NCBI RefSeq assembly: GCF_006715635.1
Contig: NZ_VFNP01000001.1
Location: 2,790,001 to 2,854,000, forward strand
Source: Streptomyces sp. SLBN-118
GTDB lineage: Bacteria; Actinomycetota; Actinomycetes; Streptomycetales; Streptomycetaceae
DNA: 64,000 bases
Reading direction: 5' to 3'
Shown here: one piece after another, positions 25,375 to 33,736 of the stretch
Layout of the letters: every line of letters starts with the position of its first letter
Position numbering within the stretch: the stretch's first letter is position 1
Notes under the pieces: generated by a model
Told to the model about the DNA's origin: nothing
The model's input: only the letters and a program-made list of their open reading frames with translations
The model's database searches: none
Program-made: the position numbers and the translations under genes

Positions 25375-26325
25375 TCAGCCTCGGCCGTCCGGACTAGCCG
25401 GAGCCCGCAGCGTCACCTCCCAGGTGTCCACGGCGAAGTGGCGGCTCATGCCATGGGCCTCGTACAGCCGCAGTGCGCCCGTGGCGTTCTCGGTGTCCAC
25501 TCCGAGGGCAATGCTGTCGCGGCCGCGCTGCGCGTAGACGCCGAAGGCATGGCGCAGCAGATGACTCGCCATCCCGCCGCCCCGGTGCGGCTTGCGTACG
25601 CCGAGGTACTGGATCCAGCCGTGTGCCTCGCGGTCGTCCCGGGTCACCACGACGGCGACGTCGCCCGAGCCCGCGAGGGAGGCGATCCAGACCAGGGACC
25701 AGTCGATCCCCTTGCCGCGGTCGTCGAGCCACTGCTCGTAGCTGCGCGGCAGGTGGTCGTAGTGCTCGGCGAACGTCTCCTCGATCAGCTCGTGGGCGCG
25801 CCTGCGGTCCGCCTCCTCGCGGCAGTCGCGCAGGGTGAGCCCGGGCGGCGGGGCCGGGACGGGGTCGGCGGAGGGTGACAGCGGCCGGGCGAGGACGTTG
25901 TAGCGGCGCACGGCCTTCCAGCCCCGGCCGGTGAGCAGCGAGGTGTCCAGGGTGGGCCGGACATTGAGATGGAGATGGACGACGGCCCGCTCCGCCCCGT
26001 TGGCCTCGGCCCGCTGCACGGCACGCGTCTGCAGGAGATCGAGCAGCCGCTCCCCCGCGTCCTGGTGTCCGGGCAGGACGTAGTGGTCGATGTCGATGCG
26101 CTCGGCTCCGGAGTCGTCCCGGAGCAGCCCGTACGCGACCAGCTCCCCGCCGCGGAACGCCAACCAGGAGTTGTGCGCGAGGTCGGCCTGGGGGTGGTTC
26201 AGATCGGTCTCGACCGAACCGAGGCCGGTCTCGGCGCGTCCGATTTCAAGGACGTCGACGGCATTCAGCAACGCGCAGACGGCGGGGGCATCCTCGGGGG
26301 TGGCCGGCCGGACGGTGAAGGACAT
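25375..26325 (-). CDS. Tandem GNAT acetyltransferase
   Basis: 316 residues with two GNAT-like halves. The N-terminal half (1-150) is degenerate (VRPATPEDAPAVCALLN, LVAYGLL). The C-terminal half has YLGVRKPHRGGGMASHLLRHAF for acetyl-CoA binding and VDTENATGALRLYEAHGM. This layout resembles MshD, the mycothiol synthase, but the gene does not carry an obvious MshD-specific signature and similar tandem GNATs are common in Streptomyces. It lies between the two peptide ABC operons and about 70 bases upstream of the first. ATG at 26325 follows GTGGGGA. Confidence 0.8.
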   Translation of the reverse strand: MSFTVRPATPEDAPAVCALLNAVDVLEIGRAETGLGSVETDLNHPQADLAHNSWLAFRGGELVAYGLLRDDSGAERIDIDHYVLPGHQDAGERLLDLLQTRAVQRAEANGAERAVVHLHLNVRPTLDTSLLTGRGWKAVRRYNVLARPLSPSADPVPAPPPGLTLRDCREEADRRRAHELIEETFAEHYDHLPRSYEQWLDDRGKGIDWSLVWIASLAGSGDVAVVVTRDDREAHGWIQYLGVRKPHRGGGMASHLLRHAFGVYAQRGRDSIALGVDTENATGALRLYEAHGMSRHFAVDTWEVTLRAPASPDGRG

Positions 26326-26605
26326 GTCCCCACTCTTCGGGCCACGACGCCGATGCGCAAACGGTTTTCGGCGCGACTTCGCACGTTCTGTTGGATCGTC
26401 AACTTCCTTTGTACGCGGGGAGGTTATAGCTCAGCTTTTCCTCAAATGGATTCCAACTCACGAGCTCTTGAGCCACAGTTGTCGGCGACCGGTCAAGTCA
26501 GAACGGTTGGGACAGTCGGCACACCTGATGAATTGCCACTGACGCCGGCTCCTCGGAGTGAATTCACGGGGGCACCCACGGGGGCGGGAGCCGGAGAATG
26601 AGAAT
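26326..26605. other. AT-richer intergenic region before the acetyltransferase gene
   Basis: No credible ORF. The stretch 26370-26470 is the lowest-GC part of this neighbourhood (TTTTCGGCGC, TTTGTACGCG, TTATAGCTCAGC) and is probably the promoter region of the minus-strand acetyltransferase gene. I could not fix a -35/-10 pair. Confidence 0.4.
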
Positions 26606-26635
26606 GCCCCGGCCGCCTTCAAAGGCGGCCGGGGC
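26606..26635. terminator. Terminator at the end of the bldK operon
   Basis: A perfect 12-bp stem (26606-26617 with 26624-26635) with loop TTCAAA, followed on the plus side by TTTC. It lies 37 bases past the last ATPase stop. Confidence 0.85.
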
Positions 26636-26672
26636 TTTCGTCGCGTTTACGCGGGTCGGGCGTCCTCGGAGA

Positions 26673-27797
26673 TCAGTCCTCGGAGCCGCTCTCGTCCTCG
26701 AGCGCGGCGAGCGCCGGGTCGAGGACCACGTCCTCGACGCGTCCCTCCATCGTCGGCTCCTCCGGGAAGTGGCAGGCCGTCAGGTGCCCGTCACGGTTCC
26801 CCGAGATCTGCACCAGCGGCGGCTCCTCCGTCGCGCACTTGTCCTGCGCCTTCCAGCAGCGGGTGCGGAAGCGGCAGCCGGACGGCGGCATGATCGGGGA
26901 AGGGACGTCGCCGGAGAGGCGGATCCGGTCCTTCTTGTCGGAGTCGACATCCGCCTCGGGCACGGCCGAGAGCAGGGCGTGCGTGTACGGGTGGCGGGGC
27001 CTGTTGTACAGGGAGTCGCGGTCGGCGACCTCCATGACCTTGCCGAGGTACATCACGGCCACACGCTGCGAGAAGTGCCGTACGACCGCGAGGTCGTGGG
27101 CGATGAACAGGAAGGCAATACCCAGTTCGTCCTGGACCTTCTGCAGCAGGTTGACGACCTGCGCCTGGATCGACACGTCCAGCGCGGAGACCGGCTCGTC
27201 GGCGACGATCAGCTTCGGCTCGAGCGCGAGCGCCCGTGCCACACCGATGCGCTGCCGCTGGCCGCCGGAGAACTCGTGCGGGAAGCGGTTGTAGTGCTCC
27301 GGGTTGAGACCCACGGTCTCCAGGAGCTCGCGCACCCGCTTCTCGCGCCCGCCGGGCGGGTTGATGCCGTTGACCTCCATCGGGCTCTTGATGATGGTGC
27401 CGACGGTCTGCCGCGGGTTCAGCGACGAGTACGGGTCCTGGAAGATCATCTGGATCTCGGACCTGACCGGCGCCAGCTGCTTGCGGCTGGCGTGGGTGAT
27501 GTCCTGCCCCGCGTAGGTGATCTTGCCGCCGGTGGGCTCCAGAAGACGGGTGATCAGCCGTCCGGTGGTGGACTTGCCACAGCCGGACTCGCCGACGAGG
27601 CCGAGGCTCTCACCGGCGTGCACGGTCAGGTCGATCCCGTCGACCGCCTTGACCGCGCCGACCTGGCGCTTGAAGGGGAAGCCTCCGTAGATGGGGAAAT
27701 GCTTGGCCAGGCCTTCGACGTGGAGCAGTGCCTCGCCCCGGTCACTGGCCCCGTCCGGTGTTCCCTGCTGCTTAGGCAGAGTGACGTTCTCGCTCAT
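26673..27797 (-). CDS. bldKE: BldK transporter ATPase, OppF type
   Basis: 374 residues. Walker [11 protein letters not shown], signature [17 protein letters not shown] and Walker [15 protein letters not shown] are intact. The C-terminal cysteine cluster is [15 protein letters not shown]. About 40 extra C-terminal residues are acidic ([12 protein letters not shown]). Fifth and last gene of an operon with order permease, lipoprotein, permease, ATPase, ATPase next to typA, the order of S. coelicolor bldKA-E. BldK imports oligopeptides and is needed for aerial growth there. The symbol rests on order and position. Confidence 0.85.
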   Translation of the reverse strand: MSENVTLPKQQGTPDGASDRGEALLHVEGLAKHFPIYGGFPFKRQVGAVKAVDGIDLTVHAGESLGLVGESGCGKSTTGRLITRLLEPTGGKITYAGQDITHASRKQLAPVRSEIQMIFQDPYSSLNPRQTVGTIIKSPMEVNGINPPGGREKRVRELLETVGLNPEHYNRFPHEFSGGQRQRIGVARALALEPKLIVADEPVSALDVSIQAQVVNLLQKVQDELGIAFLFIAHDLAVVRHFSQRVAVMYLGKVMEVADRDSLYNRPRHPYTHALLSAVPEADVDSDKKDRIRLSGDVPSPIMPPSGCRFRTRCWKAQDKCATEEPPLVQISGNRDGHLTACHFPEEPTMEGRVEDVVLDPALAALEDESGSED

Positions 27798-27811
27798 GTC
27801 TCTGCGTCTCC

Positions 27812-28873
27812 CTAGCCCAGCCGGGGCTTGATCTGATCGATGAAGATGGTCTGCTTCTGGTCCGCCGTGAGGTGGCAGGCAGCGGCACGTCCCGCTGCCA
27901 GCGGCGGCCGCTCACCCGAGCACCGCGAGCCGCTCACCTTGTCGGTGAAGGCGCAGCGCGGGTGGAAAGGACAGCCGGACGGCGGGTTGAGCAGGCTCGG
28001 CGGGGAGCCGGGGATCGGCATCAGCGGTTCGTCGATGTCACCGCCGAGGCGCGGCATCGAACTCAGCAGGCCCCAGGTGTACGGGTGCTGAGGCGCCGTC
28101 AGCACCTCTCGGACGCTGCCGCGCTCCACCGCCCGGCCCGCGTACATCACCAGCAGGTCGTCGGCCATGTTGGCGATGACGCCCAGGTCGTGGGTGATGA
28201 AGATGATCGCCGATCCGAACTCCTGCTGGAGGTCCTTGAGGAGGTCGAGGATCTGCGCCTGCACCGTCACGTCGAGCGCGGTGGTCGGCTCGTCGGCGAT
28301 CAGGAGGTCGGGGTTGCAGATCAGCGCCATGGCGATCATCGCGCGCTGGCGCATACCGCCCGAGAACTGGTGGGGGTAGTCGTTGAAGCGCATCGCGGGC
28401 TGCGGGATGCCGACCTTGTCGAGCATCTCGATGGCGCGCGCCTTCGCCTCCTTCTTGGAGGCGCCGGTGTGCTTCATGAACGGCTCGGCGATCTGCCGGC
28501 CCACCGTGTAGTACGGCGAGAGCGCAGTCAGCGGGTCCTGGAAGATCATCGCGACCTTGTTGCCGCGGAGCTTCTCCAGTTCCTTCTCGGGCGCGTCGGT
28601 CAGCTCCTGGCCGTCGAGACGGATCTCTCCGTCGACGGTCGTGGTCTTGGGGCTGTGCAGACCGAGGATGGTCAGGTTGGTGACGGACTTGCCGGAGCCC
28701 GACTCACCCACGATGCCCAGCGTCTTGCCGCGCTCGACGTCGAAGGAGAGGCCGTCGACCGCGTTGACGATGCCGTCCTCGGTGGAGAACCGCACCCGCA
28801 GGTCGCGGACCGAGAGGAAGGCCTCCGGCCCGGTCGGGGCCGGTGTGTCTTCGGTCTTGGTCAGTGTGGTCAC
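27812..28873 (-). CDS. bldKD: BldK transporter ATPase, OppD type
   Basis: 353 residues. Walker [11 protein letters not shown], signature [17 protein letters not shown] and Walker [15 protein letters not shown]. The C-terminal [19 protein letters not shown] holds four cysteines. It should pair with the OppF-type ATPase encoded 14 bases downstream. It starts 10 bases after the permease gene. No unusual residue was noticed in the nucleotide-binding motifs. Confidence 0.87.
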   Translation of the reverse strand: MTTLTKTEDTPAPTGPEAFLSVRDLRVRFSTEDGIVNAVDGLSFDVERGKTLGIVGESGSGKSVTNLTILGLHSPKTTTVDGEIRLDGQELTDAPEKELEKLRGNKVAMIFQDPLTALSPYYTVGRQIAEPFMKHTGASKKEAKARAIEMLDKVGIPQPAMRFNDYPHQFSGGMRQRAMIAMALICNPDLLIADEPTTALDVTVQAQILDLLKDLQQEFGSAIIFITHDLGVIANMADDLLVMYAGRAVERGSVREVLTAPQHPYTWGLLSSMPRLGGDIDEPLMPIPGSPPSLLNPPSGCPFHPRCAFTDKVSGSRCSGERPPLAAGRAAACHLTADQKQTIFIDQIKPRLG

Positions 28874-28883
28874 GGTCGTTCTC

Positions 28884-29861
28884 CTAGGCGAGGCGCACGC
28901 GCGGGTCGATGTAGGCGTAGGCGAGGTCCACGATGATGTTCAGGATCAGGATGAAGAAGGCCCCGAACAGCATCACGCCCATCGTCAGCGGCAGGTCCTT
29001 GTTCAGCGACGACTCCACCGCGAGGCGGCCGATGCCCGCGAGGTCGAAGGTGAACTCGGTGACCACGGCACCCGCGAGGAGGCCGGAGAGGTCCATGCCG
29101 AGGATGGTGACGATGGGAGCGAGAGAGCCGCGCCAGGCGTAGCGGAAGAATACGTACCGCTGCCGCATGCCCTTGGCCCGCGCGGTGCGGACATGCTCTT
29201 CCTGGAGCTGCTCGATCATGGTGGAGCGAGCCATACGCGTGTACTGGGCTGTGAAGATCGTCGCCATGACGGCCCAGGGGATCAGCATCCCGACGCCCCA
29301 GCCGACCGGATCGTCCGTGAACGGAATGTACTTGGGGTTGTCCATCCAGCCGGTGCTGTAGACGAAGATGCCAAGAACGATCGGACCCAGGAAGTAGATC
29401 TGGAACGAGCTGAGCACCATGGAGGCGCCACTGACGATCTTGTCGACCACAGTGCCGCGCTTCCACGCTGCGATGAGTCCCGATGCGAGTCCCAGGACCA
29501 GGAAGATGACCAGACCGCCGACCGTCAGCGACAGCGTCAGCGGGAAGCGGTCCATGATGGAGTCCCACACGAAGTCGCCGGAGTCGAAGGAGACCCCGAG
29601 GCACGGTGCGGAGCAGTGGCCGACAGGGAAGTCCCGGCCGGAGACGATACCGATCATGAAGTCCCAGAACTGGGCGCTGATCGGCTTGTCGAGGCCGAGG
29701 TTCTCGCGGATCACCGCGATGTTCTCCGGCGAGCAGTTCTTGCCGCAGGAGAGCTCGGCGAAGTCCTGAGGGATTGTGTAGAACAGGAAGAACGTGAACG
29801 CGCCGATCAGGAACATGATGACGACGGCGCCGGTCAACCTGCGGATGAGGAACTGAAGCAT
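28884..29861 (-). CDS. bldKC: BldK transporter permease, OppB type
   Basis: 325 residues beginning MLQFLIRRLTGAVVIMFLIG. The large first external loop contains CGKNC and later HCSAPC, so disulphides are likely. The EAA-type loop ARAKGMRQRYVFFRYAWRG contacts the ATPases, and the protein ends LAYAYIDPRVRLA. The open frame extends 26 codons upstream; ATG at 29861 is chosen because OppB proteins start at this motif, although its ribosome site is poor. The gap to the lipoprotein gene is 106 bases. Confidence 0.87.
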   Translation of the reverse strand: MLQFLIRRLTGAVVIMFLIGAFTFFLFYTIPQDFAELSCGKNCSPENIAVIRENLGLDKPISAQFWDFMIGIVSGRDFPVGHCSAPCLGVSFDSGDFVWDSIMDRFPLTLSLTVGGLVIFLVLGLASGLIAAWKRGTVVDKIVSGASMVLSSFQIYFLGPIVLGIFVYSTGWMDNPKYIPFTDDPVGWGVGMLIPWAVMATIFTAQYTRMARSTMIEQLQEEHVRTARAKGMRQRYVFFRYAWRGSLAPIVTILGMDLSGLLAGAVVTEFTFDLAGIGRLAVESSLNKDLPLTMGVMLFGAFFILILNIIVDLAYAYIDPRVRLA

Positions 29862-29967
29862 CGCGGGAGGCTGCTCTCTTCGGAATCGGCGGGGTAGTGA
29901 GGGGTTGAAGTCCGTGGGGGTGCGCTCCGCCTGGCGCACACCCCCACGGATCAGCCGTGTTTCGGTG

Positions 29968-31764
29968 TTACGGCTGGATCAGGTACAGACGGTTGATGTC
30001 GATGTAGCTCGAGTTCGTGCTGTACCGGGCGCCACCGATGTTGGAGCCGAAGAGCTGGATCTGCTTCGAGTAGTAGACCGGAGCAGCCGGGTTGATCTCC
30101 TCGACGATGCGGTGGTGAGCCTCTTCCCACTTCTTGGCCGCGGCCTCGGGCTGCAGGAGCAGCGCCTCCTGGATGAGGGAGTTGACCTTCTCATCGTTGA
30201 TGTGGGAGTAGTTCGAGCCGCCGTCGGAGACCAGCTTGCCGTCGTAGACCGGGGTGACGACCGTCGACGGGGAGGACCAGTCCTGACCCCAGCCGGTCAT
30301 GTACAGGTCGAACGGGTTCTTGAGCTTGCCGATCTGCTCGTAGAAGCTCTTGCGCTCGATCTCCTTCGCCTGGACGTCGAAGCCGATCTTGTTCAGCGCG
30401 TCCTTGATGAGGACCATCTGCTTCTGGCCACGCGGAGTGTTCGAGTAGGCGTAGGTGAGCTTCGTGCCCTTCTTGAAGCCCGCCTCCTCGAGGAGCTTCT
30501 TGGCCTTCTCCGGGTCACCGTTGGGCTTCTTCAGCTTGCCGAACGGGTCGTAGGAGGGGTCGAAGCCCGGCAGGGTCGGCGCGAACAGGCCACCGGCCAT
30601 CTCGCCGCCGTACTTGCCACCGTCAGCCTGGATCATGGACTGGTTCGGGATCGCGTACGTGATCGCGTCCCGGATCTTCTTGTCCTTGATGCGGTCCAGG
30701 TTGAAGGTCAGCTGCCAAACGTAGGGCTGGTAGCCCTTGATCGTGCGCTTGTTGACCGCCGCGTTGCCGATCACGGCCTGCATCTGGGCGGTGTCCACCG
30801 AGTCCGTGAACTGGATGGCGTTCTTGGCGTCGCCCTGGTCGGCGATCAGACGCTTGGTCTGGCTGGCCGGGTCGATCGTGGTGGTGAAGTTGTAGCCGTC
30901 GACGTACTGGTGACGCACCGCGTCCGACTTCGGGTCCCAGTTGGTGTTCTTGACCAGCTTGAGGGACTTGCCGGCCTTGTACTCGGCGATCTTGTACGGG
31001 CCCAGGGACTTCGGGGCCTTGTCGTACTTCTCCTTGGTGTCCGACTTCGCCGGGACGATGCCGTAACCGGCCATGGCCAGCGCCTGCGGCAGGTCCGGGC
31101 GCGCCTGGCCGAAGTGGAAGACGACCGTCTTCGCGTCCGGGGTGGACAGGACCGAGTCGGGCAGGTGGCTGCCCTTGTACGGACCGTCCGGCAGCGCCTT
31201 GCGGTAGTCGGAGCCGGAGAGCCAGCTCTGGACGAACGAAGGACCGTCGAAGATGACCTTCGAGTACTGGCGCTCGATGGTGTGACGGACATCGGCCGAG
31301 GTGATGACGTTGCCGTCCTCGTCCTTGATGCCGTCCTTGAGCGTGTACGTCCAGGTCTTGCCGCCGTCGGTGGTCTTACCGGCGTCGGTGGCGATGTCAC
31401 CGACGACGGTCAGGTTGCCCTTGTCGTCCTCCTGGTAGTTCGTCAGCTTGCGGTGCAGCAGGTTGGCGAACTGGCCGGCGTCACTGACGTAGATCTGGCC
31501 CGGGTCCATGTGGGTGAGGTCGGACTGCGTGTAGACATTGATGCTGCCACCGGGCTTGGCGCCCGGGACCTCAGCCGCGGGGCCCGTGGAGTGGGCCGCG
31601 TCGGCGTAGGCGACAGGCTTCGACTGCGCGGCAGCGTCCTGCTTCGACTTCGACTCGTCCTTGGCGTTCTTACCGCTGTCCTTGGAGCAGCCGGTGAGCG
31701 CCAGCGAGCCCGCCGCGACTGCGACGACTATGGCGCGTGCGGAGCGCGAGTGAATGGGCTTCAT
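29968..31764 (-). CDS. bldKB: BldK oligopeptide-binding lipoprotein
   Basis: 598 residues. The lipobox LALTGC gives lipid-attachment C26, followed by a Lys/Asp/Ser-rich tether. The body is a family 5 solute-binding protein (DGGKTWTYTLKDGIKDEDG, NLLHRKL). About 600 residues is longer than the 542-residue lipoprotein of the neighbouring operon and matches BldKB. In S. coelicolor it binds an extracellular peptide signal linked to differentiation; the ligand here is unknown. Its position as second gene, between two permeases, is the BldK arrangement. ATG at 31764 has AGGTAGGTG 11 bases ahead. Confidence 0.87.
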   Translation of the reverse strand: MKPIHSRSARAIVVAVAAGSLALTGCSKDSGKNAKDESKSKQDAAAQSKPVAYADAAHSTGPAAEVPGAKPGGSINVYTQSDLTHMDPGQIYVSDAGQFANLLHRKLTNYQEDDKGNLTVVGDIATDAGKTTDGGKTWTYTLKDGIKDEDGNVITSADVRHTIERQYSKVIFDGPSFVQSWLSGSDYRKALPDGPYKGSHLPDSVLSTPDAKTVVFHFGQARPDLPQALAMAGYGIVPAKSDTKEKYDKAPKSLGPYKIAEYKAGKSLKLVKNTNWDPKSDAVRHQYVDGYNFTTTIDPASQTKRLIADQGDAKNAIQFTDSVDTAQMQAVIGNAAVNKRTIKGYQPYVWQLTFNLDRIKDKKIRDAITYAIPNQSMIQADGGKYGGEMAGGLFAPTLPGFDPSYDPFGKLKKPNGDPEKAKKLLEEAGFKKGTKLTYAYSNTPRGQKQMVLIKDALNKIGFDVQAKEIERKSFYEQIGKLKNPFDLYMTGWGQDWSSPSTVVTPVYDGKLVSDGGSNYSHINDEKVNSLIQEALLLQPEAAAKKWEEAHHRIVEEINPAAPVYYSKQIQLFGSNIGGARYSTNSSYIDINRLYLIQP

Positions 31765-31862
31765 GATGCTCGTTGCACCTACCTGTCGGTTGTAATCCAG
31801 AAGAGCTGCCTGACCGTCCGGTTGCCCGGTGCGGGAGCGGCAGTTACTCCCGCCCATGGACG

Positions 31863-32906
31863 TCACCGTCCGGTCTTGGGGTCGAACGCGTCCCGGACGG
31901 AGTCACCAAGGAGGTTGAACGCAAGAACGAAAACCACCATGGCGATGCCCGGGAAGAACATGAACGACGGGTCCTGCTCGTAGATGCCGGCGCCGATCGC
32001 GAACATCCGCCCCCAGTCGGGAGTGGGTTCGACGAAGCCGACACCGACGAACGAGAGGAACGCGATGCTCAGGATGGAGCTGGGCAGCGTGTAGGTGCCC
32101 TGCACAAGGATCGGCGTGACGATGTTCGGCAGGATCTCCTTGCGCACGATCCGCCACCGCGAGGCGCCCGAAACCTTGGCCGCCTCCACGAACTCCCGCT
32201 CGCGCAGGGAGAGTACGGAGCTTCGCACCAGACGGGCCATGCCCATCCAGCCGAGGAACCACATCACCAGCAGGATCGCGACGGCGCGCAGGTAGGTGGG
32301 GGTCTCGTCCGCCGGAGAGACGAACAGCGCGGTCACGACGGGCATGAAGGCGATGAAGAACAGCTGGCTCGGGAAGGCCAGGAAGAAGTCGGTCGTCCGG
32401 CCCAGCCAGTAGTCGACCTTGCCACCGAAGTAGCCGCCCACCATGCCGATGACCACGCCCGTGATCACGCTGAAGAGCGTGAGGACGAGCGCCATGAAGA
32501 GCGACGTTCGCATGCCGTACAGCAGCATGGTGAACACGTCGCGGCCCAGGTTGGGTTCGACGCCGAACCAGAAGTCTCCGGAGATGCCGCCGAAGCTGCC
32601 GGAGGGCATGGCGAAGTCGTCGAGCAGGAACGGATAGTCCGCTTCCTGGGCGTAGAGCGTGTAGGGATCCTTGCCGTACAAGGCCGAGATCACCGGGGCC
32701 AGCGCGGCGACGACGAAGAAGAACAGCACCACGATCGCGGAGATCACACCCGTGCGGTCGCGCTTGAAGCGCGTCCACATGAGCTGGCCGGGTGAACGGC
32801 CGGTGAGTGCCTTGGCGCTGTCCGCGGCGTCGGTCTTGCTCGCGGTGTCTTTGTCCAAGGTGACAGAGGCGGCGTCCGTGCCCTCGGTCTCAATTGGACT
32901 GGTCAT
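31863..32906 (-). CDS. bldKA: BldK transporter permease, OppC type
   Basis: 347 residues. A 45-residue polar tail precedes TM1 (TGVISAIVVLFFFVVAALAPVI). The EAA loop is AAKVSGASRWRIVRKEILPN, and the chain ends DSVRDAFDPKTGR. First gene of the bldK operon, 98 bases before the lipoprotein gene. ATG at 32906 is favoured by the family N-terminus, but only a weak TGGAC site lies ahead and the open frame continues upstream for 34 codons. A leader region of about 500 bases with a small ORF precedes it. Confidence 0.86.
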   Translation of the reverse strand: MTSPIETEGTDAASVTLDKDTASKTDAADSAKALTGRSPGQLMWTRFKRDRTGVISAIVVLFFFVVAALAPVISALYGKDPYTLYAQEADYPFLLDDFAMPSGSFGGISGDFWFGVEPNLGRDVFTMLLYGMRTSLFMALVLTLFSVITGVVIGMVGGYFGGKVDYWLGRTTDFFLAFPSQLFFIAFMPVVTALFVSPADETPTYLRAVAILLVMWFLGWMGMARLVRSSVLSLREREFVEAAKVSGASRWRIVRKEILPNIVTPILVQGTYTLPSSILSIAFLSFVGVGFVEPTPDWGRMFAIGAGIYEQDPSFMFFPGIAMVVFVLAFNLLGDSVRDAFDPKTGR

Positions 32907-33148
32907 GATGTGTCCATTCACGGGTGTCGGGTGACCCGCGATCCTGCGCGCTGTGCCGGCCGAGCGGTTTGCTCTCGAACAGTCACGGCTGCTGTGTGAC
33001 GATCCCCCCACCGCCGTCCGCCACCCTCGACGGGTGCGGTGACGTTACCTACTGCCCGAGGACGTACCCATGGGCAAGGAGGCTGGAAGGAGCATCAGGA
33101 GGGATGGATTCCATCCCCAGGAGCGCGAGCCGAGCGGTTGACCGGGTC

Positions 33149-33262
33149 TCAGATTCGCCGGCCGCTGCCAGCGACCTGACCGGATGAATTGCGCTGGAAA
33201 AGTCCGGCCGTACGAGCCATCTGTGACGACCCGACCCCACTGGCGCTCGTGGCACCGCGCAT
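33149..33262 (-). pseudogene. Leader ORF resembling the start of a binding-protein gene
   Basis: 37 codons starting MRGATSASGVGSSQMARTAG, with GAGGAGG at ideal spacing. The ribosome site and first 10 or so codons resemble those of the 542-residue lipoprotein gene at 25306 (GGACTCGGGAGGAACTCC-ATG, MRGVTHARC), and MRGA(K/T)SAK starts are common among Streptomyces binding proteins. No hydrophobic core or lipobox follows. It therefore looks like the retained 5' end of a lost or decayed lipoprotein gene, or a translated leader peptide of the bldK mRNA. Confidence 0.4.
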
Positions 33263-33656
33263 GGGTTCCTCCTCATGAGTCCACGTGTTCACTGCAAGGT
33301 TGGGCACTGGACACCCGCCGACACCCCTGACGACGAAGAGCAGTACCCCGTGTGCTCGTGAGTCGGCGCTCCCCACAGCGCATGACCCGTTGACCCGAGC
33401 TCAGTGAAGCCAACTATTGGGTAAGTTCGGGCTGTAAACCACACTTAAAGCATCTCGTTTTGGCAACATCACCCCACCTCAGAGGCCCAAAATTCGGACA
33501 AAGGGATCGCAGACAGACACCCGCGAAACGGACTGTTAATACAGGTTTCCGGTGCGCAACGTCCGATAGACGAACAAGTGGGGTAGGAAAACCTGTTGAC
33601 GGACAGCCCGGACTCCGGCACCGTTCGCCCGGTTTCCCATGACGTTGGACACACGA
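33263..33656. promoter_or_regulatory. bldK upstream region
   Basis: No credible gene. On the minus strand TTTACA (33438-33433) and TAGTTG (33416-33411) with a 16-base spacer form the best promoter candidate; it would give a leader of about 500 bases before bldKA. The stretch 33390-33560 is AT-rich for this genome. No clear direct-repeat operator was found by eye. Confidence 0.35.
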
Positions 33657-33695
33657 AACGGCCCGGACAACCCCTGTGGGGTCGTCCGGGCCGTT
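33657..33695. terminator. typA terminator
   Basis: An 18-bp stem with one mismatch (33657-33674 with 33678-33695) and a 3-base loop TGT, 41 bases beyond the typA stop. Confidence 0.88.
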
Positions 33696-33736
33696 CCCGG
33701 TTCAGACGTGCGGCGCGACGGGCGCCGTACGGTACG

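Noticed and set aside
29905..31983. A 692-codon plus-strand frame opposite bldKB
   Set aside because: Translation is Val/Leu/Arg/Asp-rich with no motif; it mirrors the lipoprotein gene codon pattern.
33049..33276. 75-codon minus-strand ORF in the bldK upstream region
   Set aside because: Its ATG lies inside the ribosome site of the better-supported 37-codon ORF in another frame, and it has no site of its own.
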